This document shows positions 18,151-27,290 of a DNA stretch of 64,000 nucleotides, in pieces. A program made the position numbers and the translations under genes. The notes under the pieces were generated by a model. The model was not told where the DNA came from and did no database searches. It was given only the letters and a program-made list of their open reading frames with translations. Where the stretch lies: assembly GCA_041650805.1 (NCBI GenBank), contig JBAZKM010000002.1, positions 124,001-188,000 on the forward strand, in the 5' to 3' direction. Position 1 is the first letter of the stretch; each line of letters begins with the position of its first letter. The stretch is from Candidatus Omnitrophota bacterium. Lineage in GTDB: Bacteria; Omnitrophota; Gorgyraeia; 2-01-FULL-45-10.

Positions 18151-18939
18151 CTAACCTATAAAGTAGAACAACGCCGTGAAGAAACAATCCGACGCTATTA
18201 TCAGTATGAAACTCGTCACGACGCTCGACGTCGTGGCCCGGCCTACCCCTTCCGCGCCGCCCTCCGTCGTCATCCCCTCATAACAGGCTATTATGCATAT
18301 TATGACGGCGAAGAAGAAACTCTTTATAAGCCCTGTGAAGACATCCTTGTACTTGAGCGGATTCCATGTCATCTTCATATACATGGAATGGGATATGTCC
18401 AGCTTATAGACACCTATAAGGTAACCGCCCAGCCCGCCGATCACATCGGAATAGAGGGTCAGCAGCGGCACCATTATCACCAGCGCCAGGAACCGCGGGA
18501 CGACCAGGTACTTTATAGGATTGGTGGCGAGGGTTTCCAGCGCATCTATCTGTTCGGTGACCTTCATCGTACCGAGTTCCGCGGTGATCGACGCCCCTAC
18601 CCTTCCCGCAACTATAAGCGCCGTGAGCACCGGCCCCAGTTCCCTTGTCACAGACAGGGCGACGAGCGAAGCGATATACATCTCCGCCGATATCTTCTGC
18701 ATCTGGTAGGCGCTCTGTAGCGCCAGGACCATCCCGGTGAAGAGGCTTATCAACGAGACGATCGGCAGGCTGTCCACGCCTATCCTGGACATCTGCTCGA
18801 CCACCTGGCGGCGCCTGAGAGGCGGTATGGGTATCCAGAAGAGCGTCTTCCCGGTCAGGAGCGAGATGCCGCCGGCATACTGTATGAACGCCATAAAACG
18901 ATGGCCTATGACCTCCGCTATCCTCGTTATCCTCTTCAC
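18151..18939 (-). CDS. mlaE: MlaE-family ABC transporter permease
   Basis: This is the membrane permease of the MlaFED lipid transporter. The family block TELGTMKVTEQIDALETLATNPIKY is complete, and five to six hydrophobic segments are visible. At 262 residues it has the typical length. It starts nine bases after the AsmA/TamB-like gene ends, which supports a shared role in outer-membrane lipid homeostasis. Confidence 0.95.
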   Translation of the reverse strand: MKRITRIAEVIGHRFMAFIQYAGGISLLTGKTLFWIPIPPLRRRQVVEQMSRIGVDSLPIVSLISLFTGMVLALQSAYQMQKISAEMYIASLVALSVTRELGPVLTALIVAGRVGASITAELGTMKVTEQIDALETLATNPIKYLVVPRFLALVIMVPLLTLYSDVIGGLGGYLIGVYKLDISHSMYMKMTWNPLKYKDVFTGLIKSFFFAVIICIIACYEGMTTEGGAEGVGRATTSSVVTSFILIIASDCFFTALFYFIG

Positions 18940-18948
18940 CTGCCCCCC

Positions 18949-20400
18949 CTAAAACCTGTCTTCGTAAGCCAACCCGAAGAAATCCTTGTCCTCGCCCACC
19001 TTCAGCTTAAGGCTGTCGTGCGTATGGAGCTTATACTCCAGCTCAAATTCGTCCTTGTCGCGCAGGCTCTCGTCTATTCTCCTGTTGTTCTCAAACCTCG
19101 TATATCCCACGTTGACTTCATCGCTCATCTTCTTCTCCATCTTCACTTCCTGGAAATCCTGTATCGTCTTCATATCAAGGCCGTCCCAGTTTATGGCTAT
19201 ATCGCTCGAGGTCATCTTGACCCCTTCGAACATGTTGCCCTTGCCGGCCTTGCTCAGGTCCATTTCGCCGCCCAGCACGAAAGAACCGCTCCGCCTCGTT
19301 ATCCTCGACTCCTCTATCCGGATGATCGCGCCCTCGCCGCGCAGGCGAGCGCTCAACAATTCGAAATCGACGCCGCAGACCTGCCCGTCCCTTATAAGCA
19401 TCTTGGCATCGAGCTTCTGTTTCCCCGCGGGGCCCTTAAGTTCGAACCTGCCGCTCAATATGCCGCTCAGCGGAAGCTTCTCGACGATGCCTATGTTGGC
19501 CATCGCCTGGCTGATGTTCGTATTATCGACCACTATCACGATATCCATGGTATAGAGATCGTTGAGATATATCTTCCCGTACATCCTGAGGTCTCTCCCT
19601 ATATCCAACTGCGATATCTCCAGTAAACCGTCCGACAGCCCGTACGAGGCGCTTATATCCAGGAACGGCCTGTAATTCACGACCAGGTTCTTCGTGGATA
19701 TCTTCCCTTCGATGCGGTCTTTGCCGGACCCTGCGGCATCTCTTATGAACCTGTTCGTAATGGTAACATCCGAGACGATATCGAACCCCTTTATCTGAAG
19801 ATGCTGCACGGTAAAATTAGCCGTCAGTTCGTTCTCCTCGGAGAGTCCGCCCGTGACCTTGAAGACACCGACCTTCGACTTTATCTCTCCCGAGAAGGCC
19901 CTGTCTTTCACCTGTCCCGTTACGTCAAGCCGTTCACCGTATATGTTTATATTGCCTTTGATCCTGGCGTCCGTCATCTCGCCCGCTATCCTTATGAAAC
20001 CGGATATATCGTTCCTGTTGGCCGAGAATTTCACGTCTATATACGGTTCGTTCGAGAGCGGCCTGAGGAACGAGATCGGGCTCTTCCTCTTGAAGAGAAA
20101 GTCCCATATCCTGTAATTGGAGCGTATGCTCTTTATCTCTACGTGAGGGAGAAGGGGCGACCCGTTCTGGTCCAGGAGGAGACAGCCGTTCACGGTGAAC
20201 GGGTTGACTATGCCGCCGTCCAGCGTGCCGAAAGAGAGCTTCACCTTCTTGTCCAGCGCCTCTTCTATCTTCGATTCGGCCAGGAACTTGACCTGCGGCG
20301 CAAAGGACTCCACCTTCGACTCCAGGAAGAGCATCATGCTGAAGGTGAGGAACGCCGTAAGGAGCACTTTGAAACGCCTTCTCGCCCGCACGTGTCGCAT
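18949..20400 (-). CDS. AsmA/TamB-like envelope protein
   Basis: An N-terminal membrane anchor (about residues 8-26) precedes a long beta-rich periplasmic part. Several segments have the pattern of AsmA/TamB/Mdm31-like lipid-transport or biogenesis proteins, for example SFGTLDGGIVNPFTVNG, EISQLDIGRDLRMYGKIYL and LSGILSGRFELKGPAG. At 483 residues it is shorter than TamB. The C-terminus (KLKVGEDKDFFGLAYEDRF) may be a short beta-signal-like tail. Its position directly upstream of mlaE suggests a role in lipid traffic to the outer membrane. The family assignment is by pattern only. Confidence 0.65.
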   Translation of the reverse strand: MRHVRARRRFKVLLTAFLTFSMMLFLESKVESFAPQVKFLAESKIEEALDKKVKLSFGTLDGGIVNPFTVNGCLLLDQNGSPLLPHVEIKSIRSNYRIWDFLFKRKSPISFLRPLSNEPYIDVKFSANRNDISGFIRIAGEMTDARIKGNINIYGERLDVTGQVKDRAFSGEIKSKVGVFKVTGGLSEENELTANFTVQHLQIKGFDIVSDVTITNRFIRDAAGSGKDRIEGKISTKNLVVNYRPFLDISASYGLSDGLLEISQLDIGRDLRMYGKIYLNDLYTMDIVIVVDNTNISQAMANIGIVEKLPLSGILSGRFELKGPAGKQKLDAKMLIRDGQVCGVDFELLSARLRGEGAIIRIEESRITRRSGSFVLGGEMDLSKAGKGNMFEGVKMTSSDIAINWDGLDMKTIQDFQEVKMEKKMSDEVNVGYTRFENNRRIDESLRDKDEFELEYKLHTHDSLKLKVGEDKDFFGLAYEDRF

Positions 20401-20409
20401 AATCAGCTT

Positions 20410-22839
20410 TCAGGCGGTCTTGAACTCAAGATGGTCCGCTTTTGCCGTTACCTTGATCTTGCCGCCTTTTTTGTAATTGCCCTTTATGATCTCTTCGGCC
20501 ATCGGGTCTTCCAGGAAACGCTGTATGGTCCTCTTCAAAGGCCGCGCGCCGAATACTTTGTCGAACCCCTTCTCTATAAGGAATTCCTTTGCGTCCTTCA
20601 TAAGCTCTATGGTTATATTCTGATCCTTGAGACGCGACTCCACCTCGTGGATCTCCAGCTCGACTATCTTTTCAAGGTCCTCGCGCGTGAGCGGCCTGAA
20701 TACGATGATGTCGTCGACCCTGTTCAGGAACTCCGGCTTGAACGTCTTCTTCACCTCATCGAGAAGCCGCTCCTTCATCGACTGGTAGGTGACCTCCTCC
20801 GCCTGCGATTTGAAACCTATGGAACCCTGTTTCTTCAGGTTCTCGGCGCCCAAATTGGAGGTCATGATGATGATCGTGTTCTTGAAATCGACTTTCCGGC
20901 CGAACGAATCCGTGAGCCGGCCTTCCTCCAGGACCTGGAGGAGTATATTAAAGACATCCGGATGCGCCTTCTCTATCTCGTCCAGCAGCACTACGGAATA
21001 GGGACGCCGTCTCACCTTTTCGGTAAGCTGTCCGCCCTCATCATATCCGACGTAACCCGGAGGGGCCCCCACGAGACGCGACACGTTGAACTTCTCCATG
21101 TACTCGGACATGTCTATCTGTATTATGGCGTCCTCGTCGCCGAACATGAATTCGGCAAGCGCGCGGCCCACAAGCGTCTTCCCTACGCCTGTCGGGCCAA
21201 GGAATACGAACGACCCGATCGGTCTGCGCGGGTCCTTTATGCCAGCCCTCGAACGCCGCACGGCGTGCGCTATGGCGCTTATCGCCTCATCCTGTCCGAT
21301 GACGCGCTTGTGCAGCCCCGCCTCCATATTGAGAAACTTCGCGGACTCCTTCTCTTCGAGCTTTATGATAGGTATGCCGGTCCACCTGGAGACGATCACT
21401 GCTATGTCCTCTTCCGTCACCTGCGGCTCGACCTTACCCTTAGATTCCTTCCATTCCTTTTTTGTCCGGCCCAGCTCATCTTTCAGTTTTCTCTCTTCAT
21501 CCCTGAACTTTGCCGCCTTTTCGAAATCCTGCCCCTTGACCGCCTCTTCCTTTTCCTTGCGGACGACCTCTATCTTGTCCTCTATGTGCTTCACGTCCGG
21601 CGGGGCGGTCATAACGGAAAGCCGCGCCCTTGAACCCGACTCATCTATAAGGTCGATGGCCTTGTCAGGAAGATACCTGCCGCTTATATAGCGGTCCGAC
21701 AGCTTCGCCGCCGCCTCGACCGCGTCATCGGTGAACTTGACCTTGTGGTGGGCCTCATATTTGTCCCTCAGGCCCTTCAATATCTCTATCGTCTCGCTCA
21801 CGCTCGGCGGCTCTACCATTATCGTCTGGAAACGCCGTTCCAGCGCGGCATCCTTTTCGATGTGCTTCCTGTATTCGTCGAGCGTCGTCGCGCCTATGCA
21901 CTGTATCTCACCCCGCGAAAGCGCCGGCTTCAATATGTTCGACGCGTCTATCGCCCCTTCGGCGCCGCCGGCGCCGACGAGCGTATGTAGCTCGTCGATG
22001 AAGACGATGACGTCCTCCGAGCGTTTTATCTCGTCCATCACCGCCTTTATCCTCTCCTCGAACTGGCCCCGGTATTTTGTGCCTGCCACCATCAGCGCGA
22101 GGTCCAATATGATGATACGCTTGTCTCTCAGTATCTCCGGCACATCCCCTACGACGATCTTCTGCGCGAGCCCTTCCACTATCGCCGTCTTGCCGACACC
22201 TGCCTCTCCCAGGAGGACGGGATTATTCTTCGTGCGCCGGGAGAGTATCTGTATGACCCGCTCTATCTCGTTCTTCCTGCCGATCACAGGGTCAAGCTTG
22301 TTCTCTTTTGCCAGCTTCGTCAGGTCGCGCCCGAAAGCGTCCAGGGCCGGCGTCTTTGCGTGCGAGGCCTTCTGCCCCATCTCGTATCCGGGTATGGCGG
22401 AACCTAAAAGGTTCATCACCTCTTCCCTCACCTTGTCCAGCTCCAGGCCGGAATTCATAAGGACCTGCGATGCCACGCCCTCCCCTTCCCTTATCAGGCC
22501 GAGGAGCAGATGCTCTGTGCCTATATAGTTATGGCCCAGGGCGCGCGCCTCTTCCATGGCGAGCTCTATGACCTTCTTGGCCTTCGGCGTAAAAGGTATA
22601 TCGCCCGATATTACGGTGCTCGGGCCCGGCTGGACCAGCTTCTCCACCTCCAGCCGTATCTTGTCGGAACTGAGGCCGAAACTCGCCAGTACGGCCGCGG
22701 CAACACCTTCACCTTCGCGCACCAGCCCCAGGAGTATGTGCTCCGTCCCGATGTAATCATGATTGAACCTTTTGGCCTCTTCCTTGGCCAGCAGTATGAC
22801 CTTCCTCGCTCTTTCTGTGAACCTATTGAACATCGGCAT
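20410..22839 (-). CDS. clpC: AAA+ unfoldase ClpC
   Basis: ClpC unfolds substrates for ClpP. Two N-terminal Clp repeats (residues 1-145) are followed by AAA-1 ([13 protein letters not shown]), a middle region with a UVR motif ([17 protein letters not shown]), and AAA-2 ([17 protein letters not shown]). The 809-residue length and short UVR-type middle domain distinguish ClpC from ClpB. mcsB and mcsA lie directly upstream, so substrates marked by arginine phosphorylation are expected. A ctsR repressor gene is missing. Confidence 0.96.
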   Translation of the reverse strand: MPMFNRFTERARKVILLAKEEAKRFNHDYIGTEHILLGLVREGEGVAAAVLASFGLSSDKIRLEVEKLVQPGPSTVISGDIPFTPKAKKVIELAMEEARALGHNYIGTEHLLLGLIREGEGVASQVLMNSGLELDKVREEVMNLLGSAIPGYEMGQKASHAKTPALDAFGRDLTKLAKENKLDPVIGRKNEIERVIQILSRRTKNNPVLLGEAGVGKTAIVEGLAQKIVVGDVPEILRDKRIIILDLALMVAGTKYRGQFEERIKAVMDEIKRSEDVIVFIDELHTLVGAGGAEGAIDASNILKPALSRGEIQCIGATTLDEYRKHIEKDAALERRFQTIMVEPPSVSETIEILKGLRDKYEAHHKVKFTDDAVEAAAKLSDRYISGRYLPDKAIDLIDESGSRARLSVMTAPPDVKHIEDKIEVVRKEKEEAVKGQDFEKAAKFRDEERKLKDELGRTKKEWKESKGKVEPQVTEEDIAVIVSRWTGIPIIKLEEKESAKFLNMEAGLHKRVIGQDEAISAIAHAVRRSRAGIKDPRRPIGSFVFLGPTGVGKTLVGRALAEFMFGDEDAIIQIDMSEYMEKFNVSRLVGAPPGYVGYDEGGQLTEKVRRRPYSVVLLDEIEKAHPDVFNILLQVLEEGRLTDSFGRKVDFKNTIIIMTSNLGAENLKKQGSIGFKSQAEEVTYQSMKERLLDEVKKTFKPEFLNRVDDIIVFRPLTREDLEKIVELEIHEVESRLKDQNITIELMKDAKEFLIEKGFDKVFGARPLKRTIQRFLEDPMAEEIIKGNYKKGGKIKVTAKADHLEFKTA

Positions 22840-22856
22840 CTCTTTCTAACCTCCGC

Positions 22857-23903
22857 TTATTTTAATTTCTCTCTGATCAACTCGGCGCGTTTCACGTCAC
22901 GCTCGTGGGACGTCAGGACCTTGCCTTCCAGCTTCTGCAGGTGCGCCGGCTGGGTCATTATAAAAAGTTCGTTCAGCATCTTCCTGTTCAGGTTCTTTAC
23001 GATACCGAGATCTACCCCGAGGCGTATCGCGGAGAGGAGCGCTATCGTCTCCTCGCTCGATATTATATGGGCGTTCTTCAGCGTGCCGTACGCCCTCCAC
23101 ACCCTGTCGGAGAGCTCTTCTTTGTTCTTCATCAGGATATTCTTCCTGGTGAGGTCTTCGCGGGATATTATCTGGCTTATTATCCTGTCGATATTGTCTA
23201 TGAGCTCCTCCTCCGACATCCCCATGGAGGACTGGTTAGAGACCTGGAATATGTTGCCGCTCGCTTCCGTCCCCTCTCCGTAAAGCCCCCTGATATTGAG
23301 ACCCAGTTTCGCCGTCGCCTGCAGCACCTTGTTTATCTGCCCGGTGAAGACGAGCGCCGGCAGGTGGAGCATCACGGTGCCGCGCAATCCGGTCCCGACG
23401 TTGGTCGGGCAGGCCGTCAGGTATCCCCATCTCGGGGAGTAGGCAAAATGGAGGCTCTTGCTGAGCTCCGTGTCGATCTCATCTATGACACGCCACGCAT
23501 CCTTGAGGTCCAGTCCGGATTTCAATACCTGTATCCTGAGGTGGTCCTCTTCGTTCACCATGATGCTGACGACCTCTTTGGGGTCTATGACGAGCGCCTT
23601 ATACTCGACATCTTTGGCGTGTTCCGGGCTCATCAGGTGGCGCTCCACCAGGAATAACCTGTCTATCTCGCTAAGGTCCTTGAGCCGCAGGAAGAGCGCG
23701 CTCTTGAGAAAGGGGTTCGACCTGACCGCCTCTTCAGACAGCTCCAGGATCTCCATGAGCTGCCTCTTGTCGGCCCAGTGCGAAAAGGATAGTTTCCCTA
23801 TATTCCTGGCCAGGCGCGTCCTGGAAGACATCACTATCTCCTGGTTCGGGCCGGTGCCCCTCAGCCATTCGCTGTCCTGGCGCAGAAAATCATCTATGAT
23901 CAT
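22857..23903 (-). CDS. mcsB: Protein arginine kinase McsB
   Basis: McsB phosphorylates arginine residues on proteins, which are then degraded by ClpC-ClpP in Bacillus. The phosphagen-kinase fold is shown by MSSRTRLARNIGKLSF, NEEDHLRIQ and CPTNVGTGLRGTVMLHLP. The length is 348 residues. The start overlaps the mcsA stop by four bases (ATGA), so activator and kinase are translationally coupled. Arginine phosphorylation is best known in Firmicutes; homologues in other phyla are less studied. Confidence 0.95.
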   Translation of the reverse strand: MIIDDFLRQDSEWLRGTGPNQEIVMSSRTRLARNIGKLSFSHWADKRQLMEILELSEEAVRSNPFLKSALFLRLKDLSEIDRLFLVERHLMSPEHAKDVEYKALVIDPKEVVSIMVNEEDHLRIQVLKSGLDLKDAWRVIDEIDTELSKSLHFAYSPRWGYLTACPTNVGTGLRGTVMLHLPALVFTGQINKVLQATAKLGLNIRGLYGEGTEASGNIFQVSNQSSMGMSEEELIDNIDRIISQIISREDLTRKNILMKNKEELSDRVWRAYGTLKNAHIISSEETIALLSAIRLGVDLGIVKNLNRKMLNELFIMTQPAHLQKLEGKVLTSHERDVKRAELIREKLK

Positions 23904-24412
23904 TTTGTGTTCTGCCCGTTCTTTGTCTTCTTCTCGAATTCCCGTATCTTGTCCCTGAGGCGGGCCGCCTCCTCAAAGTCCTCTGCCTGTATCGCCTTCT
24001 CCATCTTCATCCGCAGTTCCTGGATGTTCCTGGTGTCATGGACCGTCTTCCCGGCGGTGAGCGGCACTTTGCCCGCGTGCCTGTCGGTGCCGTGTATCCT
24101 TTTCAGGAGCGGGGCTAGCTGTTTCTTGAACGCGTCGTAACACTCGCTGCAGCCCAGACGTCCGACCCTCCTGAAATCCTGGTATGTAAAACCGCAGCTG
24201 GGGCACTTTATCGATTCGACCACTTCGGGTTCTGTGACAGCGCCAAGGTCGGAAAGCCCTGCGAGGAGGTCGTTCAGGCCGAAATGCTCTTCCATCTCGG
24301 TGCCCTTCTCCCGGGCGCATTCCTCACACAGGTGGAGCTTGGTCACCTTCTCGTTCACGATCTCCGTGAGATGTACCGTTGCCTCTTTCTTGCCGCAGAC
24401 GTCACATAGCAT
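23900..24412 (-). CDS. mcsA: McsB activator McsA (zinc-finger UVR-domain protein)
   Basis: Four CxxC pairs (CDVC, CEEC, CPSC, CSEC) form two predicted zinc fingers in residues 3-120. A UvrB/UvrC motif with AIQAEDFEEAARLRDKIREFE occupies the C-terminus. This is the layout of McsA, which activates McsB and binds ClpC. At 170 residues it is typical. It follows ilvE by 26 bp and leads the mcsA-mcsB-clpC cassette. Confidence 0.94.
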   Translation of the reverse strand: MLCDVCGKKEATVHLTEIVNEKVTKLHLCEECAREKGTEMEEHFGLNDLLAGLSDLGAVTEPEVVESIKCPSCGFTYQDFRRVGRLGCSECYDAFKKQLAPLLKRIHGTDRHAGKVPLTAGKTVHDTRNIQELRMKMEKAIQAEDFEEAARLRDKIREFEKKTKNGQNTK

Positions 24413-24438
24413 AACTTTTCTCTCCGTAAGCTTAAGCC

Positions 24439-25311
24439 TTAGATTTTGTACTTAACCCCGTCGCTCTTCGTCATCTTTTTGAACCTCTCCAGAAGACGTA
24501 ACGTGATGTCGCCGGGCCTGCCGTTGCCGATAGTGCGTTTATCTATCCTGACCACCGGGACTATCTCCGCGGCCGTGCCGGTGAGGAAGACCTCGTCGGC
24601 CGAATAGACCTCCTCCATCTTCAGGAGCCTCTCGCGGACCTTCATATCCGCCTTCCTGGCAAGGATTATGACCGCGTCTCTCGTGATCCCTTCGAGCGCC
24701 CCTATGTCCACCAGGGGCGTGATGAGCTCGCCCTTGCGCACGATAAAGATATTATCCCCCGTGCACTCCGCGACATAATCGTCCGCTGTCAGCATGATCG
24801 CCTCTTCGGTGCCCGCCTTTATCGCGTCGATCTTGGCCAGGATATTGTTGAGGTAGTTCAGCGATTTTATCTTCGGGTTCAGCGCCTGCGGGAGGTTCCT
24901 CCTCGTTGCCGCCGTGATTATCGTAAGGCCGTTCTTATAAAATTCCCGGGGATACAGGGCTATCTTGTCGGTTATTATGAAGATCGTCGGCCTTTTGCAT
25001 TTGCGCGGGTCGAGCCCCAGGTCCCCGACACCCCTGGTGATGACAAGGCGCACATATGCGTCCCTCAGCCTGTTGGCCTTGAGCGTCCTGACGACCGCGT
25101 CGCTCATCTCCTTCTTGGTCATGGGTATGCTGAGCTCTATAGCGTCGGCCGATCTGTACAGCCGGTCAATGTGCTCTTTGAGGCGAAAGACGAGACAGTC
25201 ATATGACCGTATCCCCTCGAAGACACCGTCCCCGTATAAAAGGCCATGATCGAAAACAGAGATATGCGCCCTGGTCTTATCCACAAACTTCCCGTCGAAA
25301 TATATCTTCAC
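24439..25311 (-). CDS. ilvE: Branched-chain amino acid aminotransferase
   Basis: This fold-type IV PLP aminotransferase makes the last step of valine, leucine and isoleucine synthesis. FDHGLLYGDGVFEGIRSY, IKSLNYLNNILAKI (PLP lysine) and the downstream ECTGDNIFIV are diagnostic. D-amino-acid transaminase is a close alternative, but the 290-residue length and the R/Y blocks favour IlvE. The start is GTG after a GGGGTGG stretch, and a consensus promoter lies 35 bp upstream. Confidence 0.9.
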   Translation of the reverse strand: MKIYFDGKFVDKTRAHISVFDHGLLYGDGVFEGIRSYDCLVFRLKEHIDRLYRSADAIELSIPMTKKEMSDAVVRTLKANRLRDAYVRLVITRGVGDLGLDPRKCKRPTIFIITDKIALYPREFYKNGLTIITAATRRNLPQALNPKIKSLNYLNNILAKIDAIKAGTEEAIMLTADDYVAECTGDNIFIVRKGELITPLVDIGALEGITRDAVIILARKADMKVRERLLKMEEVYSADEVFLTGTAAEIVPVVRIDKRTIGNGRPGDITLRLLERFKKMTKSDGVKYKI

Positions 25312-25345
25312 AGTTCCACCCCGTTAGTAAACATATAATTATATA

Positions 25346-25375
25346 AGTATATATTATAAAGGGATATTATGTCAA
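25346..25375 (-). promoter_or_regulatory. Promoter of the ilvE-mcsAB-clpC-mla run
   Basis: Minus-strand TTGACA (25,370-25,375) and TATACT (25,346-25,351) are spaced by 18 bp. No gap longer than about 115 bp separates genes from here down to alr, so a very long transcript or internal promoters hidden in genes are possible. Confidence 0.75.
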
Positions 25376-25393
25376 ATGAATCTTGGCGGGAGC

Positions 25394-26116
25394 TTATTGA
25401 ACGATCTTGCCGTCTTTGAGGCGTATCACGGAACGTATCCGCGACGATATCTTCTCGTCATGGGTCACTATCACCAGGGTCATACCGATCTTCGTCTTCA
25501 GGTCGAATAGGACTTCATAGATCGAACCGCTCGTCTTCGAATCGAGGTTCCCGGTCGGTTCGTCGCACAGCAGGAGTTCGGGCTCGTTTATGAGCGCCCT
25601 TGCGATAGCTATCCTCTGCGATTCCCCTCCGGAAAGCTCTCCCGGCCTGTGGTTTGCCCTGTGGTCCAGGCCCGACAGGCCGAGTAATTCCCTCGCTCTT
25701 CTCTTTATTTCCCTGACCCTTGACCCTTGCCTGTCCGCCGAAGCCTTGGCGAAGGCGGACCCTTTGACCCTCATCAACGCCGGCATCATCACGTTCTCCA
25801 GCGCGGTGAATTCCGGGAGGAGATGGTAGAATTGGAAGACGAGGCCTATCCTCTCGCCCCGGGAAAGCGCCCTCTCCCTGTCGCTCATCGCATATATGTC
25901 TTTCCCGCTCAAAAGGACCCTGCCTGAAGTGGGCCTGTCAAGACCGGCGATAAGGTGCAGAAGCGTCGACTTTCCTGCCCCGGACGGACCGACGATGGCC
26001 ACGGACCCGCCCCTCTCTATCGCGATATCTACCCCGTCGATAGCCCTGACCGTCTTCCTGGCGGGACCCTGGTACAATTTGTGCAGCCCTTCTCCTCTTA
26101 TGATCACATCATTCAT
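25394..26116 (-). CDS. lolD: Lipoprotein-releasing ABC transporter ATPase LolD
   Basis: LolD powers extraction of lipoproteins from the inner membrane. Walker A is GPSGAGKSTLLHL, the signature is ELSGGESQRIAIARA and Walker B is LLCDEPTGNLD. About 20 residues containing SAFAKASADRQGS, between the Q-loop region and the signature, are read from a TTGACCC heptamer array that contains a palindrome. This segment is absent from usual LolD proteins. lolE overlaps upstream by eight bases. Confidence 0.93.
   Translation of the reverse strand: MNDVIIRGEGLHKLYQGPARKTVRAIDGVDIAIERGGSVAIVGPSGAGKSTLLHLIAGLDRPTSGRVLLSGKDIYAMSDRERALSRGERIGLVFQFYHLLPEFTALENVMMPALMRVKGSAFAKASADRQGSRVREIKRRARELLGLSGLDHRANHRPGELSGGESQRIAIARALINEPELLLCDEPTGNLDSKTSGSIYEVLFDLKTKIGMTLVIVTHDEKISSRIRSVIRLKDGKIVQ
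25713..25770. repeat. Heptamer array with nested palindrome inside lolD
   Basis: CTGACCC and TTGACCC units (25,713-25,728) and a further TTTGACCC (25,763-25,770) flank an imperfect palindrome. That palindrome is GTCCGCC ... GGCGGAC at 25,733-25,760 with centre AGCCTTGGC. The whole block is in frame and encodes AKASADRQ-type sequence. It looks like one repeat inserted into another. Confidence 0.75.
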
Positions 26117-27290
26117 ACCTGAGCGCCTCCACGGGATCGAGCCGCGATGCCTTATAAGACGGATAGATGGCGGCCAGAAGGCTTATCACCATGGCCGACA
26201 GCACTATAACGGTGATATCATGGATCTCCAGCTTGACCGGGAGCCGGTCTATGTAGTATATGTCCTTTGGAAGCGTGATAAATTTGTACGTCTTTAGAAG
26301 CCATGAGACCCCGACCCCGAGCACCGAGCCCGCTATGGTCCCGGCCAGGCCTATGACGCCCCCCTGCAGGGCGAATACGGCCATTATGTCGGAGTTCGTC
26401 GCGCCGATCGCCTTAAGTATGCCTATATCCTTCGTCTTCTCAAGGACCGTCATGATCAGGCTGGCGGATATATTGAAACAGGCGACGAGGATTATCAGCG
26501 TAAGTATGATGAACATGACCGTCTTCTCCAGCTTCAGGGCGGCCAGCAGGTTCTTATTTGAGTCCATCCACGTCCTGACCGCATACGGGAGCCCCAACTC
26601 TTTCTGCAACCTGCTCTTCACCTCGCCTATATGCATGGCGTCGTCCGCCCTGACCGATATCCCGCTGACGAGGCCTTTGACGGCGAGGAGGTCCTGCGCC
26701 TTATCGAGACCTATGTACGCAAGCGTCATGTCATACTCGTACATGCCGGAGGTGAAGATGCCGCATACCGTGAAATCTTTTCCCTCGACGTAGGCCGGAG
26801 ATATCACGGATAGTCTATCTCCTATCTTCAGCCGCAGTTTGCCCGCGAGCTCGCTCCCTATCACTATCCCCCCGTCGCCGAGCTCAAGGCTCCCCTCTTT
26901 CATATACTTGCCGAGCTTATTTACCCTCACCTCATTGTACGGCTCTATCCCCTTCACTATTATCCCAGTCACGTTCTCATCCCGGCGCACGAGCGCCTGG
27001 CCGTTCAGGAAGAACGCCGCGGCTATCACGTGGTCGGTGGCCAGGACCTTCCTCAGGATCTCTCCGGAAGGCTTCATGCCGTAATCGGATATCACTTCCA
27101 GGTGGGCGTTCGTCCCGGTGATCTTATCCTTGAGGTCGGCATCGAAACCGCTCATCACGGCTATGACGATCATAAGCGCCGATACGCCTACGGCGATGCC
27201 CAGTATGGAGATCATGCTTATCAGGGATATGAACTTCTCTTTGCGGGGCGAGGTGAGGTATCTAAGGGCTACGAAAAGCTGCCAGCGCAT
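26109..27290 (-). CDS. lolE: Lipoprotein-releasing permease LolE/LolC
   Basis: This is an FtsX/MacB-type permease. One membrane helix near the N-terminus (ISILGIAVGVSALMIVIAVMSG) is followed by a periplasmic domain (about residues 45-260) and three C-terminal helices with ILKAIGATNSDIMAVFALQGG. The N-terminus ALRYLTSPRKEKFISLISMIS is typical of LolC/E. Only one permease gene is present, so a homodimeric complex is likely. It lies directly after lysS, an order seen in several diderm groups. Confidence 0.92.
   Translation of the reverse strand: MRWQLFVALRYLTSPRKEKFISLISMISILGIAVGVSALMIVIAVMSGFDADLKDKITGTNAHLEVISDYGMKPSGEILRKVLATDHVIAAAFFLNGQALVRRDENVTGIIVKGIEPYNEVRVNKLGKYMKEGSLELGDGGIVIGSELAGKLRLKIGDRLSVISPAYVEGKDFTVCGIFTSGMYEYDMTLAYIGLDKAQDLLAVKGLVSGISVRADDAMHIGEVKSRLQKELGLPYAVRTWMDSNKNLLAALKLEKTVMFIILTLIILVACFNISASLIMTVLEKTKDIGILKAIGATNSDIMAVFALQGGVIGLAGTIAGSVLGVGVSWLLKTYKFITLPKDIYYIDRLPVKLEIHDITVIVLSAMVISLLAAIYPSYKASRLDPVEALRYE

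Noticed and set aside
19801..21633. 610-codon plus-strand reading frame opposite clpC and the AsmA/TamB-like gene
   Set aside because: It is antisense to clear genes and its translation shows no family motif. Long antisense frames arise here from biased codon use of the real genes.
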